52,411 bases of DNA from NCBI GenBank assembly GCA_003427395.1, contig BFEA01000038.1, forward strand, positions 3,854,073 through 3,906,483, read 5' to 3'. Origin of the DNA: Chara braunii (lineage: Eukaryota; Streptophyta; Charophyceae; Charales; Characeae). The notes below the pieces were generated by a model. The model searched no databases, had not been told where the DNA came from, and saw only the letters and a list, made by a program, of their open reading frames with translations. Made by a program: the position numbers and the translations under genes. Below are positions 32,380 through 43,500 of this stretch, piece by piece; within the stretch, counting starts at the first letter, position 1; every line of letters begins with the position of its first letter.

Positions 32380-33244
32380 TCCTTTTCTTTCTTTGGTTTC
32401 TCTACCGAACTGCAGTCTTCTGGGAGCGCAATGCAACCTCGATATGGCCGGACTGGACCAGAAAGATACTGTTTGTACATTCATTGTCAGGGTGTGTTAT
32501 GTTCCGGGAAAGAGGGGCCGACTTACTCCCCAATACAGGACAGAATAGGTCAGACCACATTCAAAAAACAAGAAGAAGAAGAGCTAAATTATAAATGAAT
32601 TTTGGTTTGTTGAGGAGCCCTGTGAAAAGTACTGTCTTTATCTCTCACCAGGGGGTTAGACACTTGGCATCCGAGTCCTTGGACACTTCCCTCTGTGGGG
32701 ACTTGCCACCTGTCCTGATGACAGTTAGATCTGGATCTGCCAGCTTCCCAAAAGGCTCATGTGCTGCTTCTCATAATTGGAATCTTTCTGTGAGACTCTC
32801 TCAAAAGGAAAAGAGAGAAAATAGCCGTTCAGATCCGAAAACTCGTAATCTCCCTACTACTGTCTTCCTCTGCGTACAACCCACCCTCATTATGGCTGTA
32901 CCTGACCGGAAAGATACCATATAGTGTACACATATTGATGATCAAGGTGTGTTATATTCAGGTGAAAGACAGTAGTGAATGATAAGGCCAAGTAAATGCA
33001 TTACTCCCTTCCGGAATGAACATGTCTACACTGGAATTGGATATGTCCATGATTCTTTTTTTTTCTTTTCTCATCTTTTCATTTTGAGATTATCTCTAAT
33101 GTTGAGCTGATTAAGCATCTAATGTATTTTTTTCCCCTATTCAGGAATCACTTAATTTTTTTTCTTTCCTTATTATTTCTGCCTTCTCGCTTCTTCTCAT
33201 ATTTCATAGTCTCTCTGGAACATTTCAATTTTTTGTTTTTAATC

Positions 33245-33489
33245 CTTAAACCACCAGTGTGTTTCCTAGTGATTTGCAGAAATGTACCTCGCATGCAGGC
33301 GCATCAGGCGGGATGTTCCGGGGTGCCATTTCGCCTAAAAGTCATCCAGGCAAAACGGGTCGCATGCATGAAGCGTTTTGCCTGCATGGATTTTGGGCAA
33401 AAGGGGCCGTTTTTCATTATCCCGCCCGATGAACCTGCATGCAAGGCGCGTTTCTGCAAATGGCTGAGAAACGTACTGGTGGTCTTAAA
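33245..33489. mobile_element. Foldback element E6 with GCATGCAGG and GGCAAAA motifs
   Basis: Arms of about 70 nt (33245-33315 and 33418-33489) are inverted repeats at roughly 80% identity. They start CTTAAACCACCAGT and, as reverse complement on the right, TTTAAGACCACCAGT. The arms carry GCATGCAGG and GGCGGGAT, and the middle carries GGCAAAA/TTTTGCC and GCATGCATG. The CCACCAG start resembles the end of E1. Non-coding; no clear target duplication. Confidence 0.65.
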
Positions 33490-34606
33490 TGCCCAGGGAC
33501 CATTGTGATGTTCGTTCTCAGTATCATTCCCATTTTAACACAGCTGTGATGTTCAGAGGGATGATGGCTGCCACCATTTCTCCCTCAACCATTGCACATG
33601 CCTTGTATTCATTTCACATCCCCCAAAGAAATCGAATTCTCAACACTTGGTCCATTCATGTTACAGCAGCACTGGTATTCATTATATCGTTATATTCATT
33701 TCAATCAGCTTGTTAAAATGGAAACACATATATTATGGGTGCGCGATGATAGCGTTAACGCTGGTGCCATGGTGCGGGAGATGGGGGCGCTGTGATCGCG
33801 GGCGCTGCTGCTTCCAGGGCGGCCCGCGGATGCTGCTGGTGGGCATGCTGGCGAGGCGTGAAGGTGTGTGCAGAGGGCACAGCTGGCAGAGGTGGTGGGC
33901 ACGCCTGGTGGGGCAACCGTGTGCTGTTGGTGGTGTGGGGGCGGGCTCTTGGGAGTCATCAGCCCGTTATCCCCGATGTACCTTTGATCCGTTGAGCAAG
34001 AGTCAGTGCCTGCAATCAGGTGGCCGTGCCTGCAACCCACCTGGCCATGCAGGTGCAGCTGGGGTTCAGCCAGGTGGTGGCACGGCCCGACTGCGGGCCA
34101 CAGCTGGCTGCGGAATTGGTCGGTTCAGCCGTACAGACCTCATAGGAGGTCGATGGTCTGCTGCACTCCGAAATCGGGTCGAAGTTTTTGTGAGGGCCGG
34201 GGGATGAAGGCGATCGAGGGTGGGGGGACGCACAGAGTGGCGCGTGTACCGAAATGTTCACAGTACGCCAGTAAACGAGAGAGCGCACCCATGGGGCCAG
34301 GCACACGGTGGGCATTGATGGGTATGAATATCTTGAAGCACCCACCGTCGATAGCATTTCGGTGTGGCTTTGTGCCCCACCCGCTTTTTCTTTTTTGTTC
34401 TCACGTTTTGTTTTTGTTTTTTGTTTTTTTTGGTCGTTTTTTTTCTTTTTTTATTTATTTATCTTTTTTACTTTTACTTTATTATTACTTTTCCCCTTCT
34501 CTCGTGTCGTTTTGTTTCCTCTTTTTCCTTTTTTTTCGTTCATGTGGCCTGGGTTTGATATTTTCCTATGTCAATTTCTCCTAAACTGGTCTTCATAAGA
34601 TTTGTC
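33490..34606. other. Region without a recognisable gene
   Basis: G/C-rich at 33740-34240, then T-rich at 34380-34560. Open frames are compositional. Nothing recognised. Confidence 0.4.
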
Positions 34607-35076
34607 TGTGTTTTCTTTCTGTCTGGTGATAACCTCTAAAATGGTCCTCTCCTCAGAATTTTTTCATTGTAGTATCCTGCGATGTCTTTTCAGGTCTTAT
34701 ATTTATTTCGACAAGTTTGTGGCTAATTTTCTTCGGTCGGATCTTGTTCTGAATCAGATCCTCCTCTTGTATCATCACACCATATGATCGTGATTGGGTA
34801 AGATGATGGACTTGCGTCCATCCTGGTAAGATCCACTTTGGTACAAGATGAGACTAGTTGTCTAGGTTTCATGACTGAGTGACATCACGTAGGCGTAGGT
34901 ATTACCGTTTCTGTCACTTTTGGTGGCCTGAGAAGGATGACCACGGGCAGTCAACGGTGGTAGCTCACTGGGGTGAGTTGTGTCGCCCTGTAATCCATGT
35001 TAACCTGTGGCAATGCGATAGCGTCAAGACAAGTAGAGGTGGCTGCTCAGGTCCTGCTGCGGCGGGTTGGGACACA
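34607..35076. repeat. Dispersed repeat R4, copy 1
   Basis: About 470 bp, from TGTGTTTTC to GGGTTGGGACACA, direct repeat of 38582-39050 at roughly 85-88% identity by eye. Weaker similarity runs on for about 25 bp of A/T-rich sequence. The TG..CA limits could suggest LTRs, but there is no primer-binding site after copy 1, no matching 5-bp target duplication and no protein between the copies. Confidence 0.65.
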
Positions 35077-35109
35077 CCATATAAAAAAATTATCTATCAG
35101 AATGAGGTG

Positions 35110-36046
35110 CTGAGGGTAGGAGGGAGGGCTCCAGGCCGTAGTGCCTTCACCGATGGGGAAAGCTGGTAAGCAACACCGGGATGAGTAGATGAAACTGCCT
35201 GGTGAGATACCGGTATCTGGGCGGCAACACCTATGGCAGCGACCAAAGCATCAGTGGCGACGGGGAGCGATGGTTGTGCCGCAACAGACGGTATGGTTTG
35301 AGCGACAGCAACACTCACCACTACGGAGGGGAGTGTTTGACCTGTCTCACGGGGGAGGAGGAACCACTACGTCTCCGTGTTTCGAAATGTGGGGAAAAGG
35401 ACTGAGAACCGATAGGAGATAGGGTGTGGGAGCGGTGAGGAGAGCGATGAGGAGAACCCTTGAGGCGGTGGACGTTAAGGGTAGGGCGTTGAGTTGCGCG
35501 TGTATGCGTCCATTGCAAGCGCATCAAGGCGCGCTTGCATCGGTGCGAGGAGGGGCGTGAGGACAATCTCAACCTCCATGATCGAGAACTGTTGGTTGTG
35601 TGAGCACCTGAGTGGTGGTTGGCGCCGCAACCATCTCCTCGCATGTACTCGCATCTATGTGTGGTGGATGGATGAGGGTAGACATGGTGGAGGTGATGTG
35701 TGGAGAAAGAGATCCATCGGTGAGAGGAGGGGACCGGGGGAGCGAAGTGAGTAGTCGTGAGTCGCTCCGTGACCAGCGGGTCACGCGTGAGAAGGTGGCG
35801 CGAAGCCAGTCGAAGGGAGAGGAGCCGTTCAGGTTCAGGTTGCCTGACGGGAGGAGGGGGAAGAGAAGGGGGGTTCGGAGAACCCGGAGCCCTAGAAAAA
35901 CCCTAAGAAAACACTAACCGGAGTTTTTGGGAGTTAGGGTTGAATATCAACAACCTAATCAAGGAAAGAAAATAACAACCATGTACGGAAAAGGTGGGGG
36001 GGAGAAAAAGTGAAATTTTGAGATAAAAATAAAATAAAATAAATGA
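35110..36046. other. Region without a recognisable gene
   Basis: G-rich on the plus strand, with overlapping compositional frames. No domain or clear repeat. Confidence 0.35.
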
Positions 36047-36054
36047 TATAAAAA

Positions 36055-36329
36055 CTCGGCTACCGGCCGGGCCGCCCGGGTCCCGGGTGGCCAGCCCGTG
36101 CAAGGACAAGTGCGGGTCCTAGCAAAAAAAAACAAAATCCAAAAAATCCGAAAAACAACTATGTTATGCAGAAAAATAAACTGAACAACATTTGCCTCAG
36201 GGTCACATCAAAATTATTTACCAAATTTAAAATATAAAATAAAAATTTAAAATATTTTTTATTTTTATTTTTTTTTAAATCGTTTTGGCCCGGCCGGGCA
36301 AGTGACCCCGGGCCACTCTGGTGGCCTAG
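36055..36329. mobile_element. TIR element E1: shared core, CCCGGG/GGCCGG subterminal arrays
   Basis: A 275-bp element bounded by a perfect 8-bp target duplication, TATAAAAA (36047-36054 and 36330-36337). Ends are CTCGGCTACCGG and, as reverse complement, CTAGGCCACCAG. Next to the ends are words built from CCGGCC, GGCCGGGC, CCCGGG and GGGCC on both sides. The middle (36158-36212) has ACTATGTTATG, then TTTGCCTCAGGGTCACAT 30 nt on, a core shared with E2 and E3. A/T-rich spacers flank the core. Non-coding. An 8-bp duplication fits hAT or KDZ/Zisupton transposases. Confidence 0.78.
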
Positions 36330-36339
36330 TATAAAAATA

Positions 36340-37380
36340 AATAAATAAATAAAACGTAAAGAGTGAGGAGAGAGAATTTTTTTTTTTTTTTTTTTTCGAC
36401 AACATTTCCCCAACCCTCATAGGGTAAAAAATGAGGCAAGAGGAAAATAAAAACAAGAGGAGCAAACTAACTTTCAAAATACCGCAAATAAAATTTTCAG
36501 AATAAATAAATAAATAAATGAGGAGGTGGAGGAGAGTGCAGAGAAACTAAGTTTTGAATTTTTCAAAAAATTCGGCAGCGTTTTATTACTCCCATGAGGT
36601 CGAAGTGTGTCGTCAAGAACATGACTAAGTAAATTGGAAGAGAGTAGGCAGAAAAGAAAAAACTTTGGCAGCACTTCGTTACTCCCAAGGGGTCAAAATG
36701 TGCGCCGATAGCTAAAATAACTAAGTCCTAACAACATATAGAGGTGCCGCAGAAAATTTTAAATTTTCAGAATAAATAAAATAAAATTAAAAATAAATGA
36801 GAAAATGAGAAAAGAAGTAGGGAATAAAATAATTCAAACTTTTGGAGAAAATTAAAAAATTTAAATAAAAGAGAAAGACGAAAGAAAAAAAACAAAAAAA
36901 TTTGAAGTCGGGGCGGGGGGGGAGTTGAAAAAGTGATGAAGAAAGAGAGGAATAGGTAAGAAAAAGAAAAAGAGTGAAGTGGGAGGTGGGAAAGTTGACG
37001 GGGTTGTATTTTGGGGAGTGAAGGAGGGAGGAGGGTGGTAGAATGGGCGAGAACGATATGGATAAGGTGGAGAGGAGTAAAAAAGTTAGCAGAAGATGGT
37101 GAGTGGGGAGGAGAGGAGAGAAAAAAATGTTGGAAGATGAGTGAAGAGGTAAGTTGGAGGAGAGAGTAGTGGTAGAGTTAGAAAAGATGATGAGATGGTG
37201 TGGGGGAGAGAGAGAGGTGGAGTAGGAGAGTAGATTAGTGAAACAGACTCAAAGAGAGTTGATGCCAAACTCTTGGTTGACCAAGAGCAAGAAGATCACC
37301 ACGACCCACAGGATCTTGGCCTTCAAGGTGCTGGAAGAATGTTGCTGCGGCAGAGAAGTAATAATAAAATAATACACGGT
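36340..37380. other. A/T- and GA-rich region without a recognisable gene
   Basis: Diverged direct repeats of a short TCGGCAGCGTTTTATTACTCCC-like unit (36570 and 36667), homopurine stretches at 36870-37230, no coding signal. Confidence 0.4.
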
Positions 37381-37383
37381 TGG

Positions 37384-37578
37384 CCGAGATCTTGATCAGC
37401 CACCCTAATCGCACTGTCGCGCAGTCCCCTAGCCAAGGGGGTCTTCATTGTTGCCAAACTGTCGTTGGAGCAGAAGGAAAAATCATCATCATCATCATCA
37501 TCATCTGGTGTGATGAGATCTTAATCAGACACCCATATCTCTTTGTAGTGAAGCCCCTAGCCAGATGGGTCTTCAAAA
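37384..37578. repeat. Diverged ~62-bp direct pair around a CAT microsatellite
   Basis: GAGATCTTGATCAG.CACCC..CCCCTAGCCA.G.GGGTCTTCA occurs at about 37387 and 37518. Between the copies is (ATC)n at 37483-37504. The nature of the unit is unknown. Confidence 0.5.
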
Positions 37579-37579
37579 T

Positions 37580-38581
37580 TTTTAGCAAGCTTCCACGTGG
37601 CATTGCAGATAGCCACGTGCGCAGGCAGCAGCAGCCACGGCGCCGGGGGGGGAGGGGCAAATAGTAGGTCACCCGCAGTGAACCGTTGTTGTCGTATTGA
37701 CCACAACTCGCGTCTCGCCGACAGTTTGGCCAATGTGTTAAAGCGCTGCCTACTCACTCTCATGGTTGGCAGCTGCCCAGTTTCGAATCTTGGCAGTTGC
37801 ACTCCCAGATATCAATATAATATAATCCGGGAGCGGGACAGGGTGGGACAACGGGTCAGCGAGGGCATGTGGCACGTGCGTGTGCGGCGGCCTTGCCCTT
37901 GGCGCTTGCACGCACCCGTTGTGATGACGCTCTCCTTATTTGCCACGTGTCACTGCTTGGGCGCTGCCCCTTTTCCGCACCTTTGTGGTGAAAAAGACCC
38001 CAAAATCCCACTGTTGGGATTGCGAGCTCAGTGCCCGTCCGCAGAAAGGGGGGGGCAAAACAGCGCCAAGCCACCTGTCAGGGGGGGGAACGGGGCCAAA
38101 ATGCCAGTGCAAAGCCGCCCGTTGGTGGGGGGCGACAAGCGGATTGTGAAGGAAAGGGGGGGCCGGGGGCAAAAGGCCAGCGCAAAGCCCCCCGTCAGTG
38201 GTGGTGGTGGTGGAGGGGGGGGGGTCGGCAGGATGGTTCCTGCCCTGATACCAGTGTGGTGGCCCCGCCGGGATGGCAGTCCGTCAGGATGAAGACGAAG
38301 GGGTGAGGATGAAGGAGATGGAGATGGAGCTGGAAGGGACAGCGCAACTCCGCCACCGACTCAACACGCACGTACTCCAACAATGTGTAGATGAAGAATG
38401 AGGCACAAAACAGACTGCAGTTGGGGTATAACCCCAAGTGGACTGACTGGATTGGACTGGACTGAAACAGCACACGACCTATGGAATCATGCCACGGCCT
38501 GGTCCTACAGGTTGAACATGCAAATTAGCCTAATAGGCCCTGACTGTAGGTCAGGTCAAATAGAGCCCAGTTGCATTTGCC
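37580..38581. other. Region without a recognisable gene
   Basis: G-tract-rich stretch at 38036-38230 with loosely repeated GGGGCAAAA..CAGCGC.AAGCC words. Frames are compositional. Confidence 0.35.
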
Positions 38582-39050
38582 TGTGTTTTCTTTTGTCTTG
38601 TGATAACCTCTAAAATGGTATTCTCCTCAGAATCTGTTCATTGCAGTATCCTGCGATTTCCTTTCGGGTCTTATATTTATGTTCGACAAGTTTGTGGCTG
38701 CTTTTCCTCGGTCGGATCTAGTTATGAATCAAATCCTCCTCTTGTATCATCACACCATATGATCATGATTGGGTCGGACTCTGGACCTGCTTCTATCCTA
38801 TAAGACCCACTTTGGTTCAAGATGAGGCTAGTTGTCTAGGTTTCATGATCGAGTGACATCGAGGAGGTGTAGGTATTACTGTTGCTGTCACTTTTGGTGG
38901 CCTCAGGAGGATGATCATGGTCAGCCAACGATGGTAGCTCACTGGGGTGAATTGTGTCGCCCTTTAATCCGTGTTAACCTGTGGCAATGTGGGAGCATCA
39001 AGACAGGTGGAAGTGGCTGGTCAGGTCCTATTGCAGCGGGTTGGGACACA
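38582..39050. repeat. Dispersed repeat R4, copy 2
   Basis: Second copy of 34607-35076, same orientation, 3975 bp apart. Followed by A/T-rich sequence. Confidence 0.65.
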
Positions 39051-39153
39051 ATAAAATAATTCTTTGTCGGAATCATTATAGTTAACATTCACGGCTCGAT
39101 TGCTATCCCTATCAGGGTTGAGATCCTCAGTTTCAAGATTGAAGAGCTAAAAC

Positions 39154-39811
39154 CTAGGTTACCAGATCGGACGTCCAGGACCCGCCTGACCGTCCGGGGT
39201 TGTCCGATCGGACAAATGGTCGGACGTCCTCCCCGGGCAGTCTGTCCGAAGCCCGAATGACCCCCCTTCCAAAAAAAAAAAAAAAAAAAAAAACAACAAC
39301 AACTATGTTATGCAAAAAAATAAATGAACAACTTTTGCCTTGGGGTTACATCGAAATTCTTAATAAAATTTAAAATACAAAATAAAATAAAATTCTTTAT
39401 AAAATTTAAAATTTAAAATAAAATAAAACTATGTTATACAAAAAAATAAAATGAAAAACTTTTGCCTTGGCCTTGCTACTGTTTCCTTCCCAGTGTGAGT
39501 GTGAGTGTGAGTGTGTGTGTGTGTGGGTGTCAGTGTGTGTTCATGTGTGTAGACAGTGTATCCGTGTGTGTACATACTGCGTGAGTGTGTGCAGACAGAG
39601 TGTGTGTGTGTGTGTGTGAGTAAATAGTGCGTGTGTGTGACTAAGTGTAGGTGTGCTTACGTGCGCGTCACTCGTAGTGTTTGTGTGTGGATAAAATGTG
39701 TATGTGTGTGTGTGTAAGTGTGTGTGCGCAGTCAGCAACTGCGGCATATGCAGTGAACCATCCATTGTGGCAGATGCAGCAGCTGCAGTGACAGCGGCAT
39801 CAACACACACA

Positions 39812-39846
<35 letters not shown>

Positions 39847-40086
39847 TCTATCCACACACCATCACACCTCCCCCACCGTATCTGAATTTGTTTTTTGTTT
39901 TTGCTCAGAACAACCTTAAATGTTTTTTGGGAGGTCCCCTAGTGGTGCGCAGACCCCCCCCCGTTTTTTTTTTCTTTTTTTTTTCGGCAAAAAATAAGTT
40001 GTCCGATTTTCCGAACAACTTTCCTCTGACTGTCACCCAAAGACAGCCGGGGGAGAAGTCTCCCCATCGGACAACTGGTAACATAG
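39154..40086. mobile_element. TIR element E2: shared core, TTGTCCGA/TCGGACAA arrays
   Basis: Ends are CTAGGTTACCAG and, as reverse complement, CTATGTTACCAG (11 of 12 identical). The flanks GCTAAAAC (39146-39153) and GCGAAAAA (40087-40094) could be a decayed 8-bp target duplication, 6 of 8 matching. Subterminal words on both sides are TTGTCCGA, ATCGGAC and GGTCGGACGTCC. The core is present at 39302-39351 (ACTATGTTATG, then TTTGCCTTGGGGTTACAT) and is partly duplicated at 39428-39470. A GT/CA-rich foldback (39490-39860) sits between core and right end. 933 bp, non-coding. Confidence 0.75.
39490..39860. repeat. GT/CA foldback inside E2
   Basis: A GT-rich arm (GTGTGAG and GTGTGTGT words, 39494-39730) and a CA-rich arm (39805-39860) surround about 70 bases containing CAGATGCAGCAGCTGCAGTG. 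The arms are complementary, so the unit folds back. Open frames here are repeat artefacts. Confidence 0.7.
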
Positions 40087-40177
40087 GCGAAAAACTCTAT
40101 TTTTTCTTCTCTTTTATAAAGCGCAGGATGCTGTAGAGGCCAAGGACTACGGTTATCGTTGGCAGTGGCAGCTGATG

Positions 40178-41523
40178 CACTAATGGTTAACGACTACCTG
40201 AAATTTCATAATGAAAGATTATGAAGTGGTCTCAAACCGCCGAAATGGCCCGAAGACACTTCAGATCATTTCAGAAGTTTCGGGTGGTTTGGAGGACAAG
40301 TTTTATAGTTTTTTTTTCTTTTTTCTGCCTGTTTTTTGAGCCACTTCAGGTCATTTAAGGAATTTCAGGTGGGGACCTGAAATCGTCGTAATGACTTGAA
40401 GTGGCTGAAACTTTTAAAAGGGGTTTCAGGTATACCTATCCGAATGGTTGGATGCGTGTATCTGAAACCCCTTTCAGAAGTTCCAACCACTTTCAAGTCA
40501 TTTCAGAAATTTTAGGTAGTGACCTGAAACCCCTTTCATAAGCTTCAGCCACTTCAGGTAATTTCAGGAATTGTAGATGAGGACCTAAAACCGCTGAAGT
40601 GGCCGAAGCTTCTGAAAGGGGTTCCAGGTACCCCCATCCAACCATCCAACCATTTGGATGGGGGTACCTGAGACCCCTTTCAGAAGCTTCAGCTAATTCA
40701 GGTCATTTCAGGAATTTCAGGTGGGGACCTGAAACCACTGAAGTGGTTGAAGCTTCTGAAAGAGGTTTCCGGTACCCCCATGGGCCCATCCAAATATTTG
40801 GATGGGGGTATCTGAAACCCCTTTCAGAAGCTTCAGCCACTTCAGGTCATTTCAGGAATTTCAGGTGGGGACCTGAAACCGCTAAAGTGGCTGAAGCTTC
40901 TGAAAGGGGTTTTCGGTACCCCCATCTGATTATTTGGATGGGGGTACCTGGAACCCCTTTTAGAAGCTTCGGCCACTTCAGGTCATTTCAGGAATTTCAG
41001 GTGGGAACTTGAAACCGCTGAAGTGGCTGAAGCTTCTGAAAGGGGTTCCGGGTACCCCCATCCAACCATTTGGATGGGGGTACCTGAAACACCTTTCAAA
41101 AACTTCAGCCACTTCAAGTCATTTCAGGAATTTCAGGTGGGGACTTGAAACCGCTGAAGTGGCTAAAGCTTCTGAAAGGGGTTTCGGATCCAACCATTTG
41201 GATGGGGGTACCTGAAACCCCTTTCAGAAGCTTCATCCACTTCAGGTCATTTCAGGAATTTCAGGTGGGGACTTGAAACCGCTGAAGTGGCTAAAGCTTC
41301 TGAAAGGGGTTTCGGATCCAACCATTTGGATGGGGGTACCTGAAACCCCTTTCAGAAGCTTCATCCACTTCAGGTCATTTCAGGAATTTCAGGTGGGGAC
41401 CTAAAAACGCTGAACTAGCTGAAGCTTCTGAAAGGGGTTTCGGGTACCCCCATCCAGCCATTTGGTGGGGACCTGAAGCGGTTGAAAGTGACCTGTAAAT
41501 AATGTGTGTTGTTAACCATCTCT
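40178..41523. mobile_element. TIR element E5: tandem hairpin array of TTCAGG/CCTGAA
   Basis: Ends CACTAATGGTTAACGAC and, as reverse complement, GAGAGATGGTTAACAAC. The flanks CAGCTGATG (40169-40177) and CAGCCGATG (41524-41532) match at 8 of 9. Inside, seven units start at 40605, 40749, 40893, 41029, 41165, 41293 and 41421. Each is a long inverted repeat (CTGAAGCTTCTGAAAGGGGTTTC .. ATTTGGATGGGGGTACC .. its complement) able to form a hairpin of 50 bp or more. More diverged units lie at 40195-40450. The in-frame 137-residue peptide (40599-41012) is a by-product of unit length. Non-coding. Confidence 0.72.
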
Positions 41524-42259
41524 CAGCCGATGGTTGTCCTCACGAGATAGGTCACCTTCCCTACCCTTCCACATGTTAATACTCCCATCACACCCCCTAT
41601 CCCTTCCATCCTGCCTTAGTGTGACCAGCACTCAAGACCATCACGGATGACATCACCCTACCGGTAATTATGGTCCAGTATCGAGGGCAACTTGGACTCG
41701 AAAGTAATGACAAGCACTAAGGTTGGGCAACCTCCCAGACCTAGTGGAAGTGGAAGAGGACAAACCTTGTTGTACAAGAACTTTGGACGCAATCTTGTAC
41801 AGACCCAATATCAGGTAGTCTGCCTAACAAGAGTGCCTAGTCAAGGCAGGCTGACGCCCAGAGACACATCCTACCATCCTTCCCCTAAATTACCCAAGAA
41901 TAGGCACAACTCAGACTAGCTAGAGCGACTTATATCCCTAGCTTACCCTAGTGTTTAAGCCATGCTTGAGTAGACCCCATCATGTACCTGATAAACCCCC
42001 CCAGCCCGGTATTATAGTTGTATGTATATGTGTGTCAAAAGGCTATGTAAGAGGCTATGTATATATGAGGCTATGAGCCTGTAGGTTGCGTATGCTCACA
42101 AGCCATGTTTTGTGTATGCTAGGAGGCTATGTATGCTATGTGTATCTGTATAGCAGGATATATGTGCCCGGAGGTCAGATACGTGCAGTACTATGTAGAG
42201 GGAACTACGTGTTCTTGAAGAGATATCAGGCCAAACTGGACAAGAACCCCCCAAAGTCC

Positions 42260-42490
42260 CAAGCCAGACTCGAACCTATAATCTATGACATGTGACCTAA
42301 AGACCCTACCATATGAATACCAATCACAAACGACACCTATGTGTGATATGCCAAACTGGGTAGATCAACAGAACAACCACGACCAACAGGGACGAGCAAC
42401 CCACGTAACATCGAGACCCGACATACAACACCATGGACAACCCTTGGGTGATTCGCAAGTAGTGTCTGTAATACCTCCCCTCCATCAGGC
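42260..42490 (-). repeat. SINE-like repeat, second copy
   Basis: Reverse complement of the 4080-4360 repeat. It has a B-box-like GGTTCGAGTC (42268-42280 region, minus strand), TTAGGTCACATG, and the CCATGGAC..CCTTGGGTGATTCGCAAG block. Divergence is high. Confidence 0.4.
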
Positions 42491-43032
42491 CAAGGAAGCA
42501 TGCAAGTGACAGTGCGTTGTCGATCGGAAGAGAGGGTCTGCCGGCACGCCGTCCAAACCCTATACCTCGTGCTGTGTCTGTCACCCACGGGAGGGTTGCT
42601 CGGGGCTCTTGTAACCTACAAGAAAACCTGGTTAGTGCAGATCCACACATTGACCACTAAAATCCAATGAAGACACGACGACGAGAAACTCACGAACCAG
42701 CTCTCGGAAGAAACAATATATGCATTTCGATCTAGTCTAAAATAATCGGGTCCACTGCGTTGTTCCCAGTCCCAGAAGTAGCTCCCGGTTCTAGATCAAG
42801 AAAATCAGTTTGAGTCCCAACTGATCTTACTAATAGTCTAGGTTAGATTCTCCTCCCAATGGGGTGACGCCGGTAACGTGCCCGAACTTTCCATATCTGA
42901 AGTAGCATCTCGCGCCCACTGAGGGCAGAGCTTGAGGTCAACCGTGATCATTCCTTCCTGCACTGCAATCCCCTGATGCGTTGAGTCCCGATCTTTACAA
43001 GCAAGTGCACTCTCCCAGAAGCTTTTTCTCAC

Positions 43033-43353
43033 ATTGTACCTATTAAGAAAGTCGGGTCTAGAAAGTACCTCTTCAGGATGCCAGTTTCACAATGTACCTC
43101 ATCAGAAAGCCCTATTCAGAATGTACCTTTTCATAAGCCTTCGTTCACAATGTACCTCTTCAGAAGGCCCGTTTCACTATGTGCCTCTTCAGAAGGCCCG
43201 GTTCACGATGTACCTCTTCAGAAAGCCCAGTTCACAATGTACCTCTTCAGAGAGCCCAGTTCACAATGTACTTCTTCCAAATGTCTCGACTCCCCCGTGT
43301 ACTCATCCAAATCGCCTCGTTCTCGATGTACCCATTCCGCATCCAGTCTATGC
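43033..43353. repeat. 29-bp minisatellite
   Basis: The AATGTACCTCTTCAGAAAGC-type unit recurs at exactly 29-bp spacing from 43033 to 43265 (nine units), then, after a 2-bp slip, at 43296 and 43325. The repeat keeps codon-like phase only by chance, since 29 is not a multiple of 3. It is not CRISPR: there are no unique spacers between units. Confidence 0.85.
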
Positions 43354-43395
43354 CCTTCATGTGCCCCGTGCGCCCTTGGACTACACCCGTCCACC

Positions 43396-43500
43396 GTTGA
43401 CGCGTGCCCGTGCACCCTTGGTCTGCGCCCGTGCGCTCTTGGTGTGAGCCCGTGCTCCTTTGGTGTGCGCCCATGCGCCCTTGGTGTGCGCCCATTGTCG
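43396..43500. repeat. 21-bp minisatellite
   Basis: CTTGGTGTGCGCCCATGCGCC-type units with CTTGG (or TTTGG) at 43417, 43438, 43459 and 43480, exactly 21 bp apart. Confidence 0.8.

Noticed and set aside
33640-34210. 186-residue open frame in G/C-rich sequence
   Set aside because: Several overlapping frames are open on both strands, there is no recognisable domain, and composition explains it.
37597-38306. 231-residue frame across G-tracts
   Set aside because: Low-complexity Gly/Pro/Lys composition and open in several frames.
34607-39050. A complete LTR retrotransposon between the R4 repeats
   Set aside because: No primer-binding site after copy 1, no polypurine tract or protein domain inside, no target duplication.
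40599-41215. Repetitive-protein gene over the hairpin array
   Set aside because: The open frames (about 47-residue periodicity) follow from a 144-bp non-coding unit, which is a multiple of 3. They break where the unit changes to 136 or 128 bp.
43033-43353. CRISPR-like array of 29-bp repeats
   Set aside because: The repeats are contiguous and degenerate with no unique spacers, in a eukaryotic context. It is a minisatellite.
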